Shown: piece by piece, positions 21,581-49,864 of the stretch
Position numbering within the stretch: the first letter of the stretch is position 1
How the letters are laid out: each line of letters starts with the position of its first letter
Origin: Plasmodium malariae
Lineage: Eukaryota > Apicomplexa > Aconoidasida > Haemosporida > Plasmodiidae
Length of the DNA stretch: 64,000 bases
Direction of reading: 5' to 3'
Assembly: GCF_900090045.1 (NCBI RefSeq)
Contig: NC_041786.1
Location: 387,501-451,500, forward strand
Translations under genes and position numbers: made by a program
The notes under the pieces: model-generated
Database searches by the model: none
What the model saw: the letters and a program-made list of their open reading frames with translations, nothing else
What the model was told of the DNA's origin: nothing

Positions 21581-23131
21581 AAAAATTACTCTTTTATGGT
21601 GACAAAAGCAGATTTTATTTCATTTTATCTTTTTTTTTTTTTTTTTTTATAATTGCTTTCGTATGTTTTAAAATTTCCCAACATCTTAAAGTGCACACAT
21701 ACATGGGAATGTGTGTATAAAGAGTGCCAATATAACACTTCGAGTGGTTTGATTATTATTCACTTTTATATTCATTTTTTTCCAAGTCGTGAGATGTTTT
21801 CATATAGCAGTATGCAAGGCGCATACATTATGCACACATTGTACATCCATATATGTATATATATATGTATATGTATACGTACAAGTATGCGTATATATGT
21901 GTACCCATTACTTACCTGTATACCCGTAAAAAACAAGTAAAAATACCGTTCGATGCAAACATACTATATATTCTGCTTTCAAATTTTTCCTCTCCCCTTT
22001 CATTTTAGAAATGGTGTTTCCATTAGCTTCAAATAGAGCTATATTTATAATAAAAGAGCTATGATAGAGCAAAATACAGCAAAACAAAACAAAATATATT
22101 CAAACGAAATGCTTCGTACCATTTGAACATCCTTTCATTATGCATTCCTATGTTATTCCAATTTTTGATCAAAAACAAACTCCTACTTTTTTTTAAACTG
22201 TTATAATATAAGTAGTGATATAATCATAAATTCGAATAAGGAACTAAAAAGAGATGATACCTATATAGACAATAATATGCCCATACAATTTTTAACTGTT
22301 AGGTTTTCGGATCAAATAAATACAAAAAAGGAAAACTCAAACATATTGGATAGTGTAAAATAAATTATTTTTTATCATCTAAAAAATAAAAAAAAAAATA
22401 AAAAAACAAAAACCAAAAGATGGGCAGTATTCTGAAGTTTAACTGTGTCAAATGTTTACTAGCATACAAACCCATACATGAGCATACACATACGCATATA
22501 TAAATATCTTGTTTATCTTGTGTAATGCTGGTGAACTGAACATCGTCATGAGATTTACAAAAAAAAAAAGAAAAAAAATTAAGTACATACAGTTATGTTT
22601 TATCCCCTTAAAATTCTAAATTTTTGAACATTCGGTAGAATTGCCATTGTTCAATTATTGCTTTGAGGGGGCACTACAACTTAACCTTTTTTTTGTGGCT
22701 TATAAGCTAAAATTTCCTTATCCCTTTCTTAAAAGCGATGAAACGAAATGTGCTAAGGAAACAGTGCGCTTAAAAGATTTACTTTTCAGTTTTTAAATAA
22801 AATATAAAGTTAGCATATTTTACCTTTTTCAGTAAAACACATCCAGTTAAGTATTATCAGAGTTTTATGGACTCCCAATATAGCTTTCTTTTTTTTTTTT
22901 CTGGTACTTTTATTTCATTCTTTCCCCTTAAGACATATATTACAACAAAAACAAAAAATGTTTGCACTGTTGGAGGTTATGAGAAAAAAGAATTTTTACT
23001 ACTATTACTGCATTTATATAAAATTATTTAACAAATAAAAAAAAAAAAATATACATGTAATACATATGTATGTCGAAAAAAGAGGTCGATATTTTGGTAG
23101 ATGTATGTATACGTATTTACAAGCATGTGCA

Positions 23132-23192
<61 letters not shown>

Positions 23193-24406
23193 TTTCTTAT
23201 GATGTTGTAGATCTAGTATATACCAAAAAAAAAAAAAAAAAAATAATAAAATAAAATAAAATAGTAAAAATAAATAAATGTTATATATTTAAAATTAGCA
23301 ATAATTGCACATTCATTAATCCAAATAGTATTAGAAAAAAGTACTTATGAAGGTAAAGAAGTTAAAGGACTGGGCAGCAAAAAAAAAAAAAAAAAAAAAT
23401 TTTAATAAGCAATAAAACAAAATAGAAAAACTGCAAAGTGATGAATCAGAATTGTAAAAATTCAAAGTAATAAAATTAAAATATAAGAATACTCCATCTC
23501 ACGAATACCATAAAAACACTTCATGAAAATATGTATGATATAAAAAAGAAAAAGAAAAAGGAAAAACAAACTAGCAAACACATGTACACATATGTGCGTA
23601 CAGAATATACTGAGGTGTCTTTTTGGGAATTTTTTAAAACACTTTTTAATGTATCACATTACATTCATGGGTTAATGCATTTATTTATGTGTCCACTTGT
23701 TTATATACCGCTCATTTATTTACCTTTTTTTTTTTTTTTTTTTTTTTCCCTTACCCTCCCGCAATATACGATAAATATACAAATTTTATAATATATGTAC
23801 GCACGTATCTCGAAATTCATGAGTATGCTTAAGCAGTCGCTAACACGGAAAATATTTGTGGAAAACAAAGTGTCTTTAGAAAATTAAGCATTTTTTCATT
23901 CTTCAAAAATGTAAAAAATTTTCCATATCATGAATGTAAATACTTAACTCATACACACATGCGCATCTGGTATGTATGTATGTATGTATGTGTGTGTGTG
24001 TGAACATAACATTTATACAGGCACGCTTTAACTACGTAAAAGCAATTCAAACAAAAAAGGAAAGCTCAGATACTGAAATGTATTATACGTAACAAAACAC
24101 ACACACTCACACACATTATGCGCAGGTACTCATACTGCATATGTATATGTATAAATCTGTAAAAAGAAAAAAAACAAAAAAAAAAAAAAAAGCAAAAAGG
24201 AGAGAGGAAAAGAGAGAAAGGCACAAGATCATAAATACACAAGAGAATAAAGGGGTAAAACGAATAGAAATATAGGAAAATAAAGGGTTAAAGCAAATAA
24301 GCACACCATTATAAGATCATACAATCATACAAGCCAACTAACTACCAAAAGAACAGTCCCATTTTCCACCTAATTCCATTCCTTGACCGCTACCCCATTG
24401 TCTATC
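21581..24406. other. P47-P48/45 intergenic region with coding-like islands
   Basis: Mostly AT-rich, with (TA)n at 23138-23183 and A/T runs. Between about 22060 and 23032 the plus strand has several open stretches of balanced composition. 22168-22363 gives about 65 codons ending in TAA. About 22617-22797 gives 59 codons. After the good acceptor CCTTTTTCAG (ends 22842) there are about 63 open codons to 23032. No complete gene model could be built. The P48/45 promoter is presumably between 23100 and 24406. Confidence 0.45.
23138..23183. repeat. (TA)n microsatellite
   Basis: Uninterrupted alternating TA over about 45 bp. Confidence 0.95.
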
Positions 24407-25756
24407 ATGTCCAGCAGTTATATGAAAAAATTTTACTTCATTCTACTGATATGCAAAATATTACTCTTAAAAGTAAGTACAGGAGATGATAATTCATATG
24501 TATCTCCTAAAGATATGAGTAGTCAAGTGACAACATTTTTAGGATTCAAATGTAATTTTTCTACTAAGGGTGTACATAATTTAGAACCGGATATCCTAGA
24601 AAATAGATCGATATTATGTAGTATCCACTCATATTTTATATATGACAAAATAAGATTAACAATACCTAAAGGTGGGTCAGAATCTAAGTTTAAGATATTA
24701 CCAGAAAAGTGTTTTGAAACTGTATATACAGACATGAATAAGAAAAATGAAACTAAAATAGATACATTAGGTCTAGTTGATTATGAAGTAAAAGAAGATA
24801 AAACAAGTGCAGATTCTGTAGATAAAATTTTAACTATTTCTCCATTTAATAATAAAGATGTAGAGTTCTTTTGTCTATGTGATAATACAAAAAAGGTAGT
24901 ATCTAATATTGAAGGAAGGAGTGCATTAATACATGTACGTGTATTAAAATATCCTTATGATATTATACTAGTTAACTTAACAAAAGAATCTTACCCATAT
25001 CTAGCTGATATATATAATATTAAATCATTTAATGATAAAAAATTGAATGTACAATTAAAAGAAGGAGATCTATTTGTCTTAGCATGTGAACAAATTGATA
25101 AGAAATGTTTTCAAAAATCACATAATAATGGTGAATTATATAAAAGTAACAAAATAGTATATCATAAAAATTTTACTATATTTAAAGCTCCAATATATAT
25201 TACTACAGATACTGTAAATGCAGAATGTTCATGTAAAGTTGATAATTCTACTATTTATACTACAATTATAAGTCCACATAATTCAAAAAAAACTATACAT
25301 GGATGTAATTTTTCATCTGATAGTACTTCTCATACATTCACAAATAATATTGATATGACTGCTTTAGCTGATAATGCACATATTACATGTAATGTCGAAT
25401 TGACCGACAAAAGTTATAATCATTTATTAGGGATAAGCTGCCCTGGAGATATTGTACCTGATTGTTTTTTTCAAGTATATCAACCACAAGAAGGTGAATT
25501 AGAACCATCCAAAATTGTTTATTTAGATGCACAATTAAATATGGGAAATATTGAATATTATGATGATAGTAAAGGTGATAATAAAATTAAAATATTTGGC
25601 TTAGTTGGAAGTTTACAAGAAACTACTTCCTTCACCTGTATTTGTAAGAAAGATAAAAAAACTGCCTATATGACAATTAAAGTAGCATCCGCTTATTACG
25701 GATTTTTAGCTAGAATTTTTATATTATTAATTGTCCTAATATTGCTATATATATGA
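24407..25756 (+). CDS. P48/45: 6-cysteine protein P48/45, male gamete fertility factor
   Basis: GPI-anchored surface protein of gametocytes and gametes, required for male gamete fertility; it forms a complex with P230 and is a leading transmission-blocking vaccine antigen. 449 residues from ATG 24407; the in-frame TTG at 24383 is not used. N-terminal signal ([13 protein letters not shown]). Domain 1 shows five Cys (FKCNF, ILCSI, EKCFE, FFCLC). Domain 2 has four (ACEQ, KKCFQ, AECSC). Domain 3 has six (HGCNF, ITCNV, ISCPG, PDCFF, FTCIC). The C-terminal hydrophobic tail [13 protein letters not shown] is a GPI signal. Family hallmarks include [19 protein letters not shown] and ISCPGDI. The odd Cys number in domain 1 leaves one without an obvious partner. 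The stop codon is followed within 30 bp by a 17-bp minisatellite. Confidence 0.96.
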   Translation: MSSSYMKKFYFILLICKILLLKVSTGDDNSYVSPKDMSSQVTTFLGFKCNFSTKGVHNLEPDILENRSILCSIHSYFIYDKIRLTIPKGGSESKFKILPEKCFETVYTDMNKKNETKIDTLGLVDYEVKEDKTSADSVDKILTISPFNNKDVEFFCLCDNTKKVVSNIEGRSALIHVRVLKYPYDIILVNLTKESYPYLADIYNIKSFNDKKLNVQLKEGDLFVLACEQIDKKCFQKSHNNGELYKSNKIVYHKNFTIFKAPIYITTDTVNAECSCKVDNSTIYTTIISPHNSKKTIHGCNFSSDSTSHTFTNNIDMTALADNAHITCNVELTDKSYNHLLGISCPGDIVPDCFFQVYQPQEGELEPSKIVYLDAQLNMGNIEYYDDSKGDNKIKIFGLVGSLQETTSFTCICKKDKKTAYMTIKVASAYYGFLARIFILLIVLILLYI

Positions 25757-25782
25757 CCATTCACGCGTCCATTCTTCATACA

Positions 25783-26015
25783 CTTCCAGCCTGTACACAC
25801 TTCCAACCTGAACATACTTCCAACCTGAACATACTTCCAACCTGAACATACTTCCAACCTGAACATACTTCCAACCTGAACACACATCCAACCTAAACAC
25901 ACTTCCAATCTGAACACACTTCCAACCTGAACACACTACCAACCTGAACACACTTCCAACCTGTACACACTTCCAACCTGTATACACTTCCAACCTGTAC
26001 ACACTTCCATCCTAC
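25783..26015. repeat. 17-bp minisatellite in the P48/45 3' flank
   Basis: Unit CTTCCAACCTGAACATA, about fourteen copies with variants ACACA, CATCC, AATCT and CTGTACA. G+C is well above the flanking sequence. The minus strand reads open through it, giving a spurious Gly/Trp/Val-rich frame. Confidence 0.96.
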
Positions 26016-26370
26016 ACATAATTCCTAAAAGAGTTCCATGTACATTACTTCATGTTAAGGGGAATTCACCCCGCGTGTGTACCATTATCTATGCACATAC
26101 GTAAGTGTATGCGTACCTCCTACATTCTTTATATCGAGCCTTTTTTCTTCCATTGTGTTTCCCCTCATTTTTTAAACCCTCCTTATATTCATCATTGTGT
26201 GTATATGTCTTGGTATGCCTATTCATGCCCATATACATACATATATATATATATATTGTGTTTCTGTGTGTGTACCAACATCTCCTAAAAAATATAGCGG
26301 CGCAAAAACAAAGGAGTAATCTGTAATTTTTATTTCCATTTATTAAGAATTGTAATTTTATATTTGCAAG

Positions 26371-26374
26371 GACG

Positions 26375-26426
<52 letters not shown>
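26371..26426. repeat. (TA)n microsatellite
   Basis: Uninterrupted alternating TA over about 55 bp. Confidence 0.95.
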
Positions 26427-26429
<3 letters not shown>

Positions 26430-26902
26430 AACATATACTTACATATTCATACATATACAAACATATACTTATATATACATACATATACTTACACATACAT
26501 ACATACATGTTCTTTTTCCCGAGCAAATTAAATATGTAGTTCTCTCTATTCGTCGCACATTTTTGCTTTTTTTTCTTAAAAATTAAAAATGAATCAACTT
26601 ATAACTCTGATAGTTCATACTTCGAAACTTCCATTCTTTTTTTAATGTATACATATATTTAAAATTTTCCATTAAAAGATATGTAAAAATTTAAGGACAC
26701 CTAAGTATGTGAAAATACAGATATGTGAGAGTTTTTTTATTTCCTTTTTACGAATCCTCTAGCTTCACCATTTTTTATTTTTTTATTTTTCATTTTTCGA
26801 ATTGCCTTACTTAAAGAGTAAAAAGCTTACATTTCCCCTTCATCAAAAAGGAACAACGAATTGTTAAACCGAGTTGGAAGAAAAAAAAAAAATGAAATAA
26901 AA

Positions 26903-27085
26903 AATAAAATACATAAAATACATAAAATGCACAAAATTCATAAAATTCATAAAATGCATAAAATTCATAAAATGCATAAAATTCATAAAATGCATAAAAT
27001 TCATAAAATGCATAAAATTCATAAATTTCATAAAATGCATAAAATTCATAAATTTCATAAAATGCATAAAATGCATAAAATATAG
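26903..27085. repeat. 9-bp minisatellite
   Basis: Alternating CATAAAATG and CATAAAATT, about 20 copies, some CATAAATTT. Because the period is a multiple of three, both strands are open and give His/Lys or Phe/Met/Tyr-rich spurious peptides. Confidence 0.95.
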
Positions 27086-28017
27086 AATAATAAATAACTG
27101 GTACAGGAAATAAATTCAAAAACAGCATAATAAACAAAAACTACAGGATAATAAATACAAAAACGGGATCCCTATAACGCTAATTTAAAAGAGCCAAAGC
27201 ATGACCTCAGTATAACCAAAATGAGACACATACAAAAGATGCTAAATGAGTACTGGGCATATTATCACGCACATTTTTGAGAAATTTTACAACTGCAAAC
27301 TTGCATTGTGATAGTTCATTCTCTTTATATTGTATTCGTGCAAAGTGTATAAATAAATACACAAATACATACATATACATATATATATATATGTAGATAT
27401 ATGTAGATATATGTAGATATATGTAGATACCCCAATGCTCAAGCTAATGTATCCATGTAGAGAGGATCAGATCTGCGTAAAAAAAACAAATTTTGCATGT
27501 TACATTTTTATATATACAAGTTATTGTTAAAAAAGCAAAAGTAATTGTGCTTATATGCGTAAGTTAATTCATGTACAGATACGTACATGCACAAGTGTAT
27601 GTGCAATAAGTAATATATAAATTGCCAAGACGTTGAACACATTTTTATTTTTTTTCCTTATACGTATCAAATTTTATTTTATATTTCCCGTTCATTTTTT
27701 ATTCTTCGTTTTAACACAAAAAAAAGAATAAATTATAAAAACTGCTTGCTTCCTTTATGCCACTCGTTTTTTGAATAACATCAAGAATGTAATTATACAT
27801 CTAGTGGTGCTTTCCATATATATACATATGCATAAGCATATATATACTTACGTACCCATGTATGTATTTACGTACACATGTAATTATTTACGTATATATA
27901 TACACGTATATACATACTTACCTACACTAGCCCCCATTGTTTTTTGCGAGCTGATTAATTAGGTTGCTGGCTAGCCAATTGACCATTTAGTGTATTTTTT
28001 GATTGACTTCAAATATT

Positions 28018-28665
28018 ATGAAATTGTCTTTGTATTTTTCATTTGGTTCTAAAATTTTCGAAGCTTTTCATAAAGGGCATGGTTATATCCCAGAAAAATA
28101 TTTTTGTACGTATTTAAAAAATGGTCATATATATAGTTCTTTTTCCGGTCAAAAAAGAAAGTACTTCAGTGCCTTATATGACAACATAAAGGAAAAGCAA
28201 AATTTAATTAAAGAGATGGATCAGCTATATGATAACATTCTTACAAGTAACTGGAACGATTCTGTTAACTTAGTGTTAAATGTATCTATTTGGGAGGGAA
28301 TCTTAAGTTCAATGGAAGAAAAAATAAAAGCATACGAATATGATAAGGAAATAACAAAAAAAAAAAAAGAAATTAATGAATTATTTGATGTATTATTTAT
28401 ATTAGAAGATTTACGTGATCATATAAATGAAATTCTCGAACAGTCATCTCGTTGTAGCGGTTTAGCAGGTACACATATTCTAGCTTCTTTTAAAATTGAA
28501 AATATGAACGAACATTTAGATTTTTTAAAAAAAAAATATGAACAATTATTAGTAAGTTACCCTTTATATAAATACCAAATTAATTTAGTACTGGGTCAAG
28601 GCTTAGCTTTGCTAAGACAAAGATACACCTTTGAATGGAAGCATATGCACGATTTCTTTTTCTGA
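28018..28665 (+). CDS. Conserved-looking hypothetical protein, 215 aa
   Basis: Not recognised. Single exon from ATG 28018 (an in-frame TTG lies 15 bases upstream). The N-terminus is mildly hydrophobic then basic (KLSLYFSFGSKIFEAFHKG), which could be a short organellar presequence. The rest is mostly helical and charged, with a heptad-like stretch near residues 55-75 (NIKEKQNLIKEMDQLYDNI) and another near 95-125. A conserved-looking segment, EQSSRCSGLAGTHILASFK, follows at about 147-165, and then QINLVLGQGLALLRQRYTFEW before the end. No membrane helix is obvious. It lies between P48/45 and a convergent gene. Composition and length without low complexity make it a real gene. A mitochondrial accessory protein is a guess only. 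Confidence 0.85.
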   Translation: MKLSLYFSFGSKIFEAFHKGHGYIPEKYFCTYLKNGHIYSSFSGQKRKYFSALYDNIKEKQNLIKEMDQLYDNILTSNWNDSVNLVLNVSIWEGILSSMEEKIKAYEYDKEITKKKKEINELFDVLFILEDLRDHINEILEQSSRCSGLAGTHILASFKIENMNEHLDFLKKKYEQLLVSYPLYKYQINLVLGQGLALLRQRYTFEWKHMHDFFF

Positions 28666-29537
28666 TTTTTGCGGACGTTTGTGGGGGAAATACATCACGA
28701 CCATACATATGGGTATGCATTCACGTATACGTATATATACATACATTTATACATGCATACGTATATATACATACATTTATACATGCATATGTATATATAC
28801 ATACATTTATACATGCATACGTATATATACATACATTTATACATGCATACGTATATATACATACATTTATACATGCATACGTATATACATACATTTATAC
28901 ATGCATACGTACATATGTTTATACGTTCGAATAGTTCAAGTATTGGCGCATTACTTCTATACATAATATTCTCTACTTGTTATGTTAAAATGTGATAAGA
29001 AAGCATAACCTTTTGGAAATCAACGGGGAAAACGTGGAAATTCTAAATAAATTTCCAGCTACCTCTCAGATATACATTTTTTGAGATGTTTTTCGACTTA
29101 TATTGTAACGTGCATTCTGATATATGTTCTTACACGTGTTCTGATACGTACCTCGAATTTTTTTTTTTTTTTTTTTCACGTATTTTACGAAGCCCATTAT
29201 AACATATTTACATATGAGTTTTTTAAAAAAATATATGCTTGGGAAGAAGCAGATAATGGATGGGGGAAAAAAATAAAATAAAATAAATTGAGGTAATTCA
29301 CCCATGCACATATACATACATATAAATATATACAGCAAAACCTTCAAACACATAAGTTCCTATCTAACTGCGGAGGATCGAACACACAATCGAATGCGGA
29401 TAATTCCATTTAAATAAGCCAAGAAATGCAGATAATAATATCGACAAAATCAACTGCAACCACCCCTCTCCTAATACAATGGAGTATAACTTCATTACAC
29501 ATAGATTTCTCTTTTACTGTTACTTCTACGCCTGCAG
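28666..29537. other. Convergent intergenic region with 30-bp repeat
   Basis: Holds the 30-bp array at 28741-28912 and then ordinary AT-rich sequence with a T run at 29159-29176. No gene. Confidence 0.65.
28741..28912. repeat. 30-bp minisatellite
   Basis: Three decamers, ATACATTTAT + ACATGCATAC + GTATATATAC, repeated about six times with one two-base-shorter unit late in the array. It begins about 75 bp after the stop codon of the 28018 gene. Confidence 0.95.
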
Positions 29538-31367
29538 CTACTCTTTTAATAAAATATAATTTTTTCTTTTTTGTTGTCCTGTTTTTGAGAAGATAATTTT
29601 TTTAGATAAGGTAGGAAATATAAAAGCTAAGTTCTTTTTTGAAAAACTTAAAGCATATGAAAGTGAATCCTTTTCATTTATATCAAAAGACGGCGATTTG
29701 TAATCTCTTACGTATTTGAAACATTGAATATTCTCACCTAGTATTTCGCTTATATTTTCTAGATCCCCTTCTATTTTCAAGTCCTCTTCAGCATTATTTT
29801 CATTATCTATTTTTTTTTCAACTAGTGTATATTCATATTTTTCATTGAATGTAACATTTTTGCAATTTTTCGTTATTACTTTACCATTATTTCCTTCACT
29901 TTTTGTATCTAATAAATCCCCTTTATTTTTACTCTTTTCGTGCGATTCAGCAGACATTGTTGACACCGCTGACACTTTATTTTTTAATTTTAAAATATGC
30001 TTCCTTATGAGAAATTTGCTAAGGCTGATGCGCTTCTTTGTTTTGCTGCCATCATGGTTTGTTTCGCTACTAGCACTATTTACATCATTTCCAATTTTAC
30101 CACTACATTCATTGCTTGTTTTGTCCGTGTCCCTCTGTATGTCATTCTGTTCATCATCATTGCAGCATTCTATAGGGTATTCCCTTTCCCTGCTAATCCC
30201 TCTGCCTCTATCATAAAAATTTTCCATATTGTATATATCCGGTATACTCTTCGAAAAAGTTAGGACGTTCCCATCATTTCCGCTACTACTAAAGGTATTA
30301 TTATTACTATTATTCATTATATGCCTTTTATATAAACTATATATGCGCTTATCTCTAGTTTTTTCTATTAAGTGTAAAAGGCCATAGGGAGCACTGCTTT
30401 TCGTCCCCTTACTACTTTTACCATTGTCGTTACAAAGGGGCTTCCTATCTTCGCCACTTTTACTTTTTACATTGTCATAAGTGCTCTCTATTTCCATTAT
30501 TCCTTGTATATATTTATTTTTCCATACAGATATGTAAGGTAAAACAGGATAAATTTTTCTAATTTTTGCCTTTTTCTTCAGTGGGTGCTGAAAGTACTGA
30601 TTATAAGGTAATCTCTTTTTATCTTTTTTTGAATTAGTACTATCAGTTAAACCACGACTATGATCATTTGATAAGTTTTTCTTCTTTTCTAAGTGATTTC
30701 CATTTTTCTTTTCTTCATTTGCTAACAAATAATTCTGAACACTTCTAACATAGTTAGGGATGGTCTTAATTAATAAATCTAAATCGTCTTTTTCGAAATT
30801 CGTTACAACGGGTAGATAAGGAGAAATCTCTTTCAATTTACTGTCACTCAAAAATATTGTATTATTGTTACTACTACTGCCTCTATCGCTACTACTGCTA
30901 CTACTGCTACTACTACTTTTGCCATTACTCCTGTTTTTACTTCTGCAATTACTTGTACTATTATTACCGCTTACTGCCAATGCGTCTTTCTCCTTTTCAC
31001 AGGCATTTTGAGCATTAATCCAGCATTTAATATCGTCATTATTTTGTATGTTATAGGAATATAAAAATGGTAATTCCATATGTATGTGTACATCACGTTC
31101 TATATCATTTAGTCTCTCAATTTTCTCATTTAAAATCATGGTATTGTAATTAAAATTTAATATGCTGTTATCTACTTCATACTTTAAAAATTTCAAGTTA
31201 CTATCAATATTTGGTACATTTAACATAAAATCAGTATTACCACAAAACTTTCTAAATTTTGATTCATTCTGATTTGTTCTTTTCTTCAATTCTTCACTCC
31301 TTTCTTTTAATAACTCCTTTCCCTTTTTCTCCTTTGCATTTTTCCTATCTACTTCTGGGTTATCCAT
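29538..31367 (-). CDS. PAF1: Probable PAF1 subunit of the RNA polymerase II elongation complex
   Basis: 609 residues, single exon. The segmental pattern fits PAF1, scaffold of the PAF1 complex that couples Pol II elongation to histone modification. Near residues 38-110, after a Lys-rich start, FRKFCGNTDFMLNVPNIDSN and then LKFLKYEVD resemble the family's N-terminal motif (small residues, Pro, Tyr/Phe), followed by LNDIERDVHIHMELPFLYSY. Near 265-290, IRKIYPVLPYISVWKNKYIQ resembles the PVFPDFKMW-like motif. Near the end, FKYVRDYKSPSFDINEKDSL and NLAFIFPTLSKKIIFSK resemble the YNWxxK-type and FIF motifs. The intervening regions are Plasmodium-style low complexity: poly-Ser near 150-165, Asn runs near 355, and acidic/Lys stretches. 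Identification rests on motif order, not alignment. The gene lies downstream of VPS13 on the same strand. Confidence 0.55.
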   Translation of the reverse strand: MDNPEVDRKNAKEKKGKELLKERSEELKKRTNQNESKFRKFCGNTDFMLNVPNIDSNLKFLKYEVDNSILNFNYNTMILNEKIERLNDIERDVHIHMELPFLYSYNIQNNDDIKCWINAQNACEKEKDALAVSGNNSTSNCRSKNRSNGKSSSSSSSSSSDRGSSSNNNTIFLSDSKLKEISPYLPVVTNFEKDDLDLLIKTIPNYVRSVQNYLLANEEKKNGNHLEKKKNLSNDHSRGLTDSTNSKKDKKRLPYNQYFQHPLKKKAKIRKIYPVLPYISVWKNKYIQGIMEIESTYDNVKSKSGEDRKPLCNDNGKSSKGTKSSAPYGLLHLIEKTRDKRIYSLYKRHIMNNSNNNTFSSSGNDGNVLTFSKSIPDIYNMENFYDRGRGISREREYPIECCNDDEQNDIQRDTDKTSNECSGKIGNDVNSASSETNHDGSKTKKRISLSKFLIRKHILKLKNKVSAVSTMSAESHEKSKNKGDLLDTKSEGNNGKVITKNCKNVTFNEKYEYTLVEKKIDNENNAEEDLKIEGDLENISEILGENIQCFKYVRDYKSPSFDINEKDSLSYALSFSKKNLAFIFPTLSKKIIFSKTGQQKRKNYILLKE

Positions 31368-32914
31368 ATGCCTGCCTCATTCGTGTGAGTAGGTACTTGT
31401 GCTTACACGTATAAATAATGTACAAAATGTACTTGTATATATATATATATATATGCATAGACAAATATAACCAATTTACACGTACAACATATGCGCATAT
31501 ACAGTCCTATCATATGTAAACACACACTACATATTATATGTTCCTTCCCTATATGTATCACGAAGAACCAATTCCTCGTCCAATATAACGAGGCGAAAAA
31601 TTCAAAAATTAAAATTTGAAAAAAAAAAAAAAAATAAAGTAAAAATATTTATACTAAAAAAAAGCGTATAACAAAATGATGCTATCAAAGGTGACAACAA
31701 ATAGTTCCACTAAAAGGAACAACTAAAAACTATGAAATATTTAAAATAAAAGAGTTGTTATTGATGAATTCGTGGAGAATGTTATAAAACTTACCAGGAA
31801 AGAAATGACTCATATAAAATCAAACGAGATATAAAAATTCCTTATAATCAAACATTGCTCTTATTTAATTTATGTATCAAAATATACATGTTTATCTCGA
31901 AGGGCATTTATATGCTATCAAAAAAAAATAAAAAGCCTAAAACGACTCGAGAAATAAAGAGCTATAAAACAAAATTTTCTTCAGAATCATCAGTACACTT
32001 CTATTATTTTTTTATAATAAAAATATTCATCCCCATTTTTTACCCTACTTTTATTATAAATATAAAGTATGCACAATATATTCATTTGAAATCATTGGCT
32101 TAAATATATATTTTTTTTATTTATTCAATGTTAGCTTACGTTTTCTTTCAAATTTTTTCCGCCTTTCTATCACCCTCTTTAATCTCGTGAAATATATGCA
32201 CTTCAAAACTTTTTTGAAAACTTTGCAAAGTTTTAATTTTTTTCATTTTCTCCAGTTTTTTCTACCTTTTTGATTATTGAAGAATAAATTTTTTAAAGTA
32301 TTCTCACATAAAAAAAAAAAAAAATAAATCTTTAAATCATTTTCACAGAAGTTGGCTAGTTAAAAATTACGTAAAAAAGAAAAAAAAAAAAAAAGAAAAA
32401 AGAAAAAAGAAAAAAGATGCAAATGTTGATCAGCATAGCAACAATAAGATCATTATGTACATAAAATAACTACAAAATGACAAACATTAAACAAATCGAA
32501 AATGTAGGCAGCAAGCCGGACTTACAATAAACAACTTTGTGTACATAAATGTATATATATATATATATATATGTAAAACGTACGGATACTGCATGCAGCG
32601 GGTGCACCTACGTATTGTTCATACACAACGCAAACCCCAAACAGGTTAACTACTACCCATGTCTTTAATAATTGTAGAAGCTTTTACCAAAATTTTAACT
32701 ACCCCATCACAATACGGCATATGGCACATTCACAGAAACAGTATATAGCACCCATATCTGCGCATCCAACGTATAAAACTCCTTCAGAAAAGGAACAATT
32801 GCGATGGTGAGCAGTATTTCGTGTATACAAATACATACATACACAGTCATATATATATATAATTGTACCCTTGTGAGCGGATCATAACTTTTCCCCAAAT
32901 AAAGGTGCTACATG
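31368..32914. other. Intergenic region PAF1 candidate / VPS13
   Basis: AT-rich, with (TA) at 31437-31454 and 32553-32572 and A runs at 31620-31634 and 32380-32395. A 60-codon open stretch at 32707-32898 is not convincing. It would hold the 3' UTR of VPS13 and the promoter of the downstream minus-strand gene. Confidence 0.55.

Positions 32915-49864
<16,950 letters not shown>

Larger units (their letters stand above)
26016..28017. other. Intergenic region P48/45 to the 28018 gene
   Basis: Contains (TA)n at 26371-26426, ACATA simple sequence to 26510, the 9-bp array at 26903-27085, and GTAGATATAT copies at 27393-27430. No gene supported. Confidence 0.6.

Noticed and set aside
25696..26002. Minus-strand Gly/Trp/Val-rich frames resembling a repeat protein
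   Set aside because: They are the antisense of the 17-bp minisatellite, which does not carry a stop on that strand, and they overlap the P48/45 3' end.
26811..27137. His/Lys and Phe/Met-rich frames
   Set aside because: Generated by the 9-bp array with period divisible by three.
28631..28995. Tyr/Ile/His-rich frames on both strands
   Set aside because: Generated by the 30-bp array downstream of the 28018 gene.
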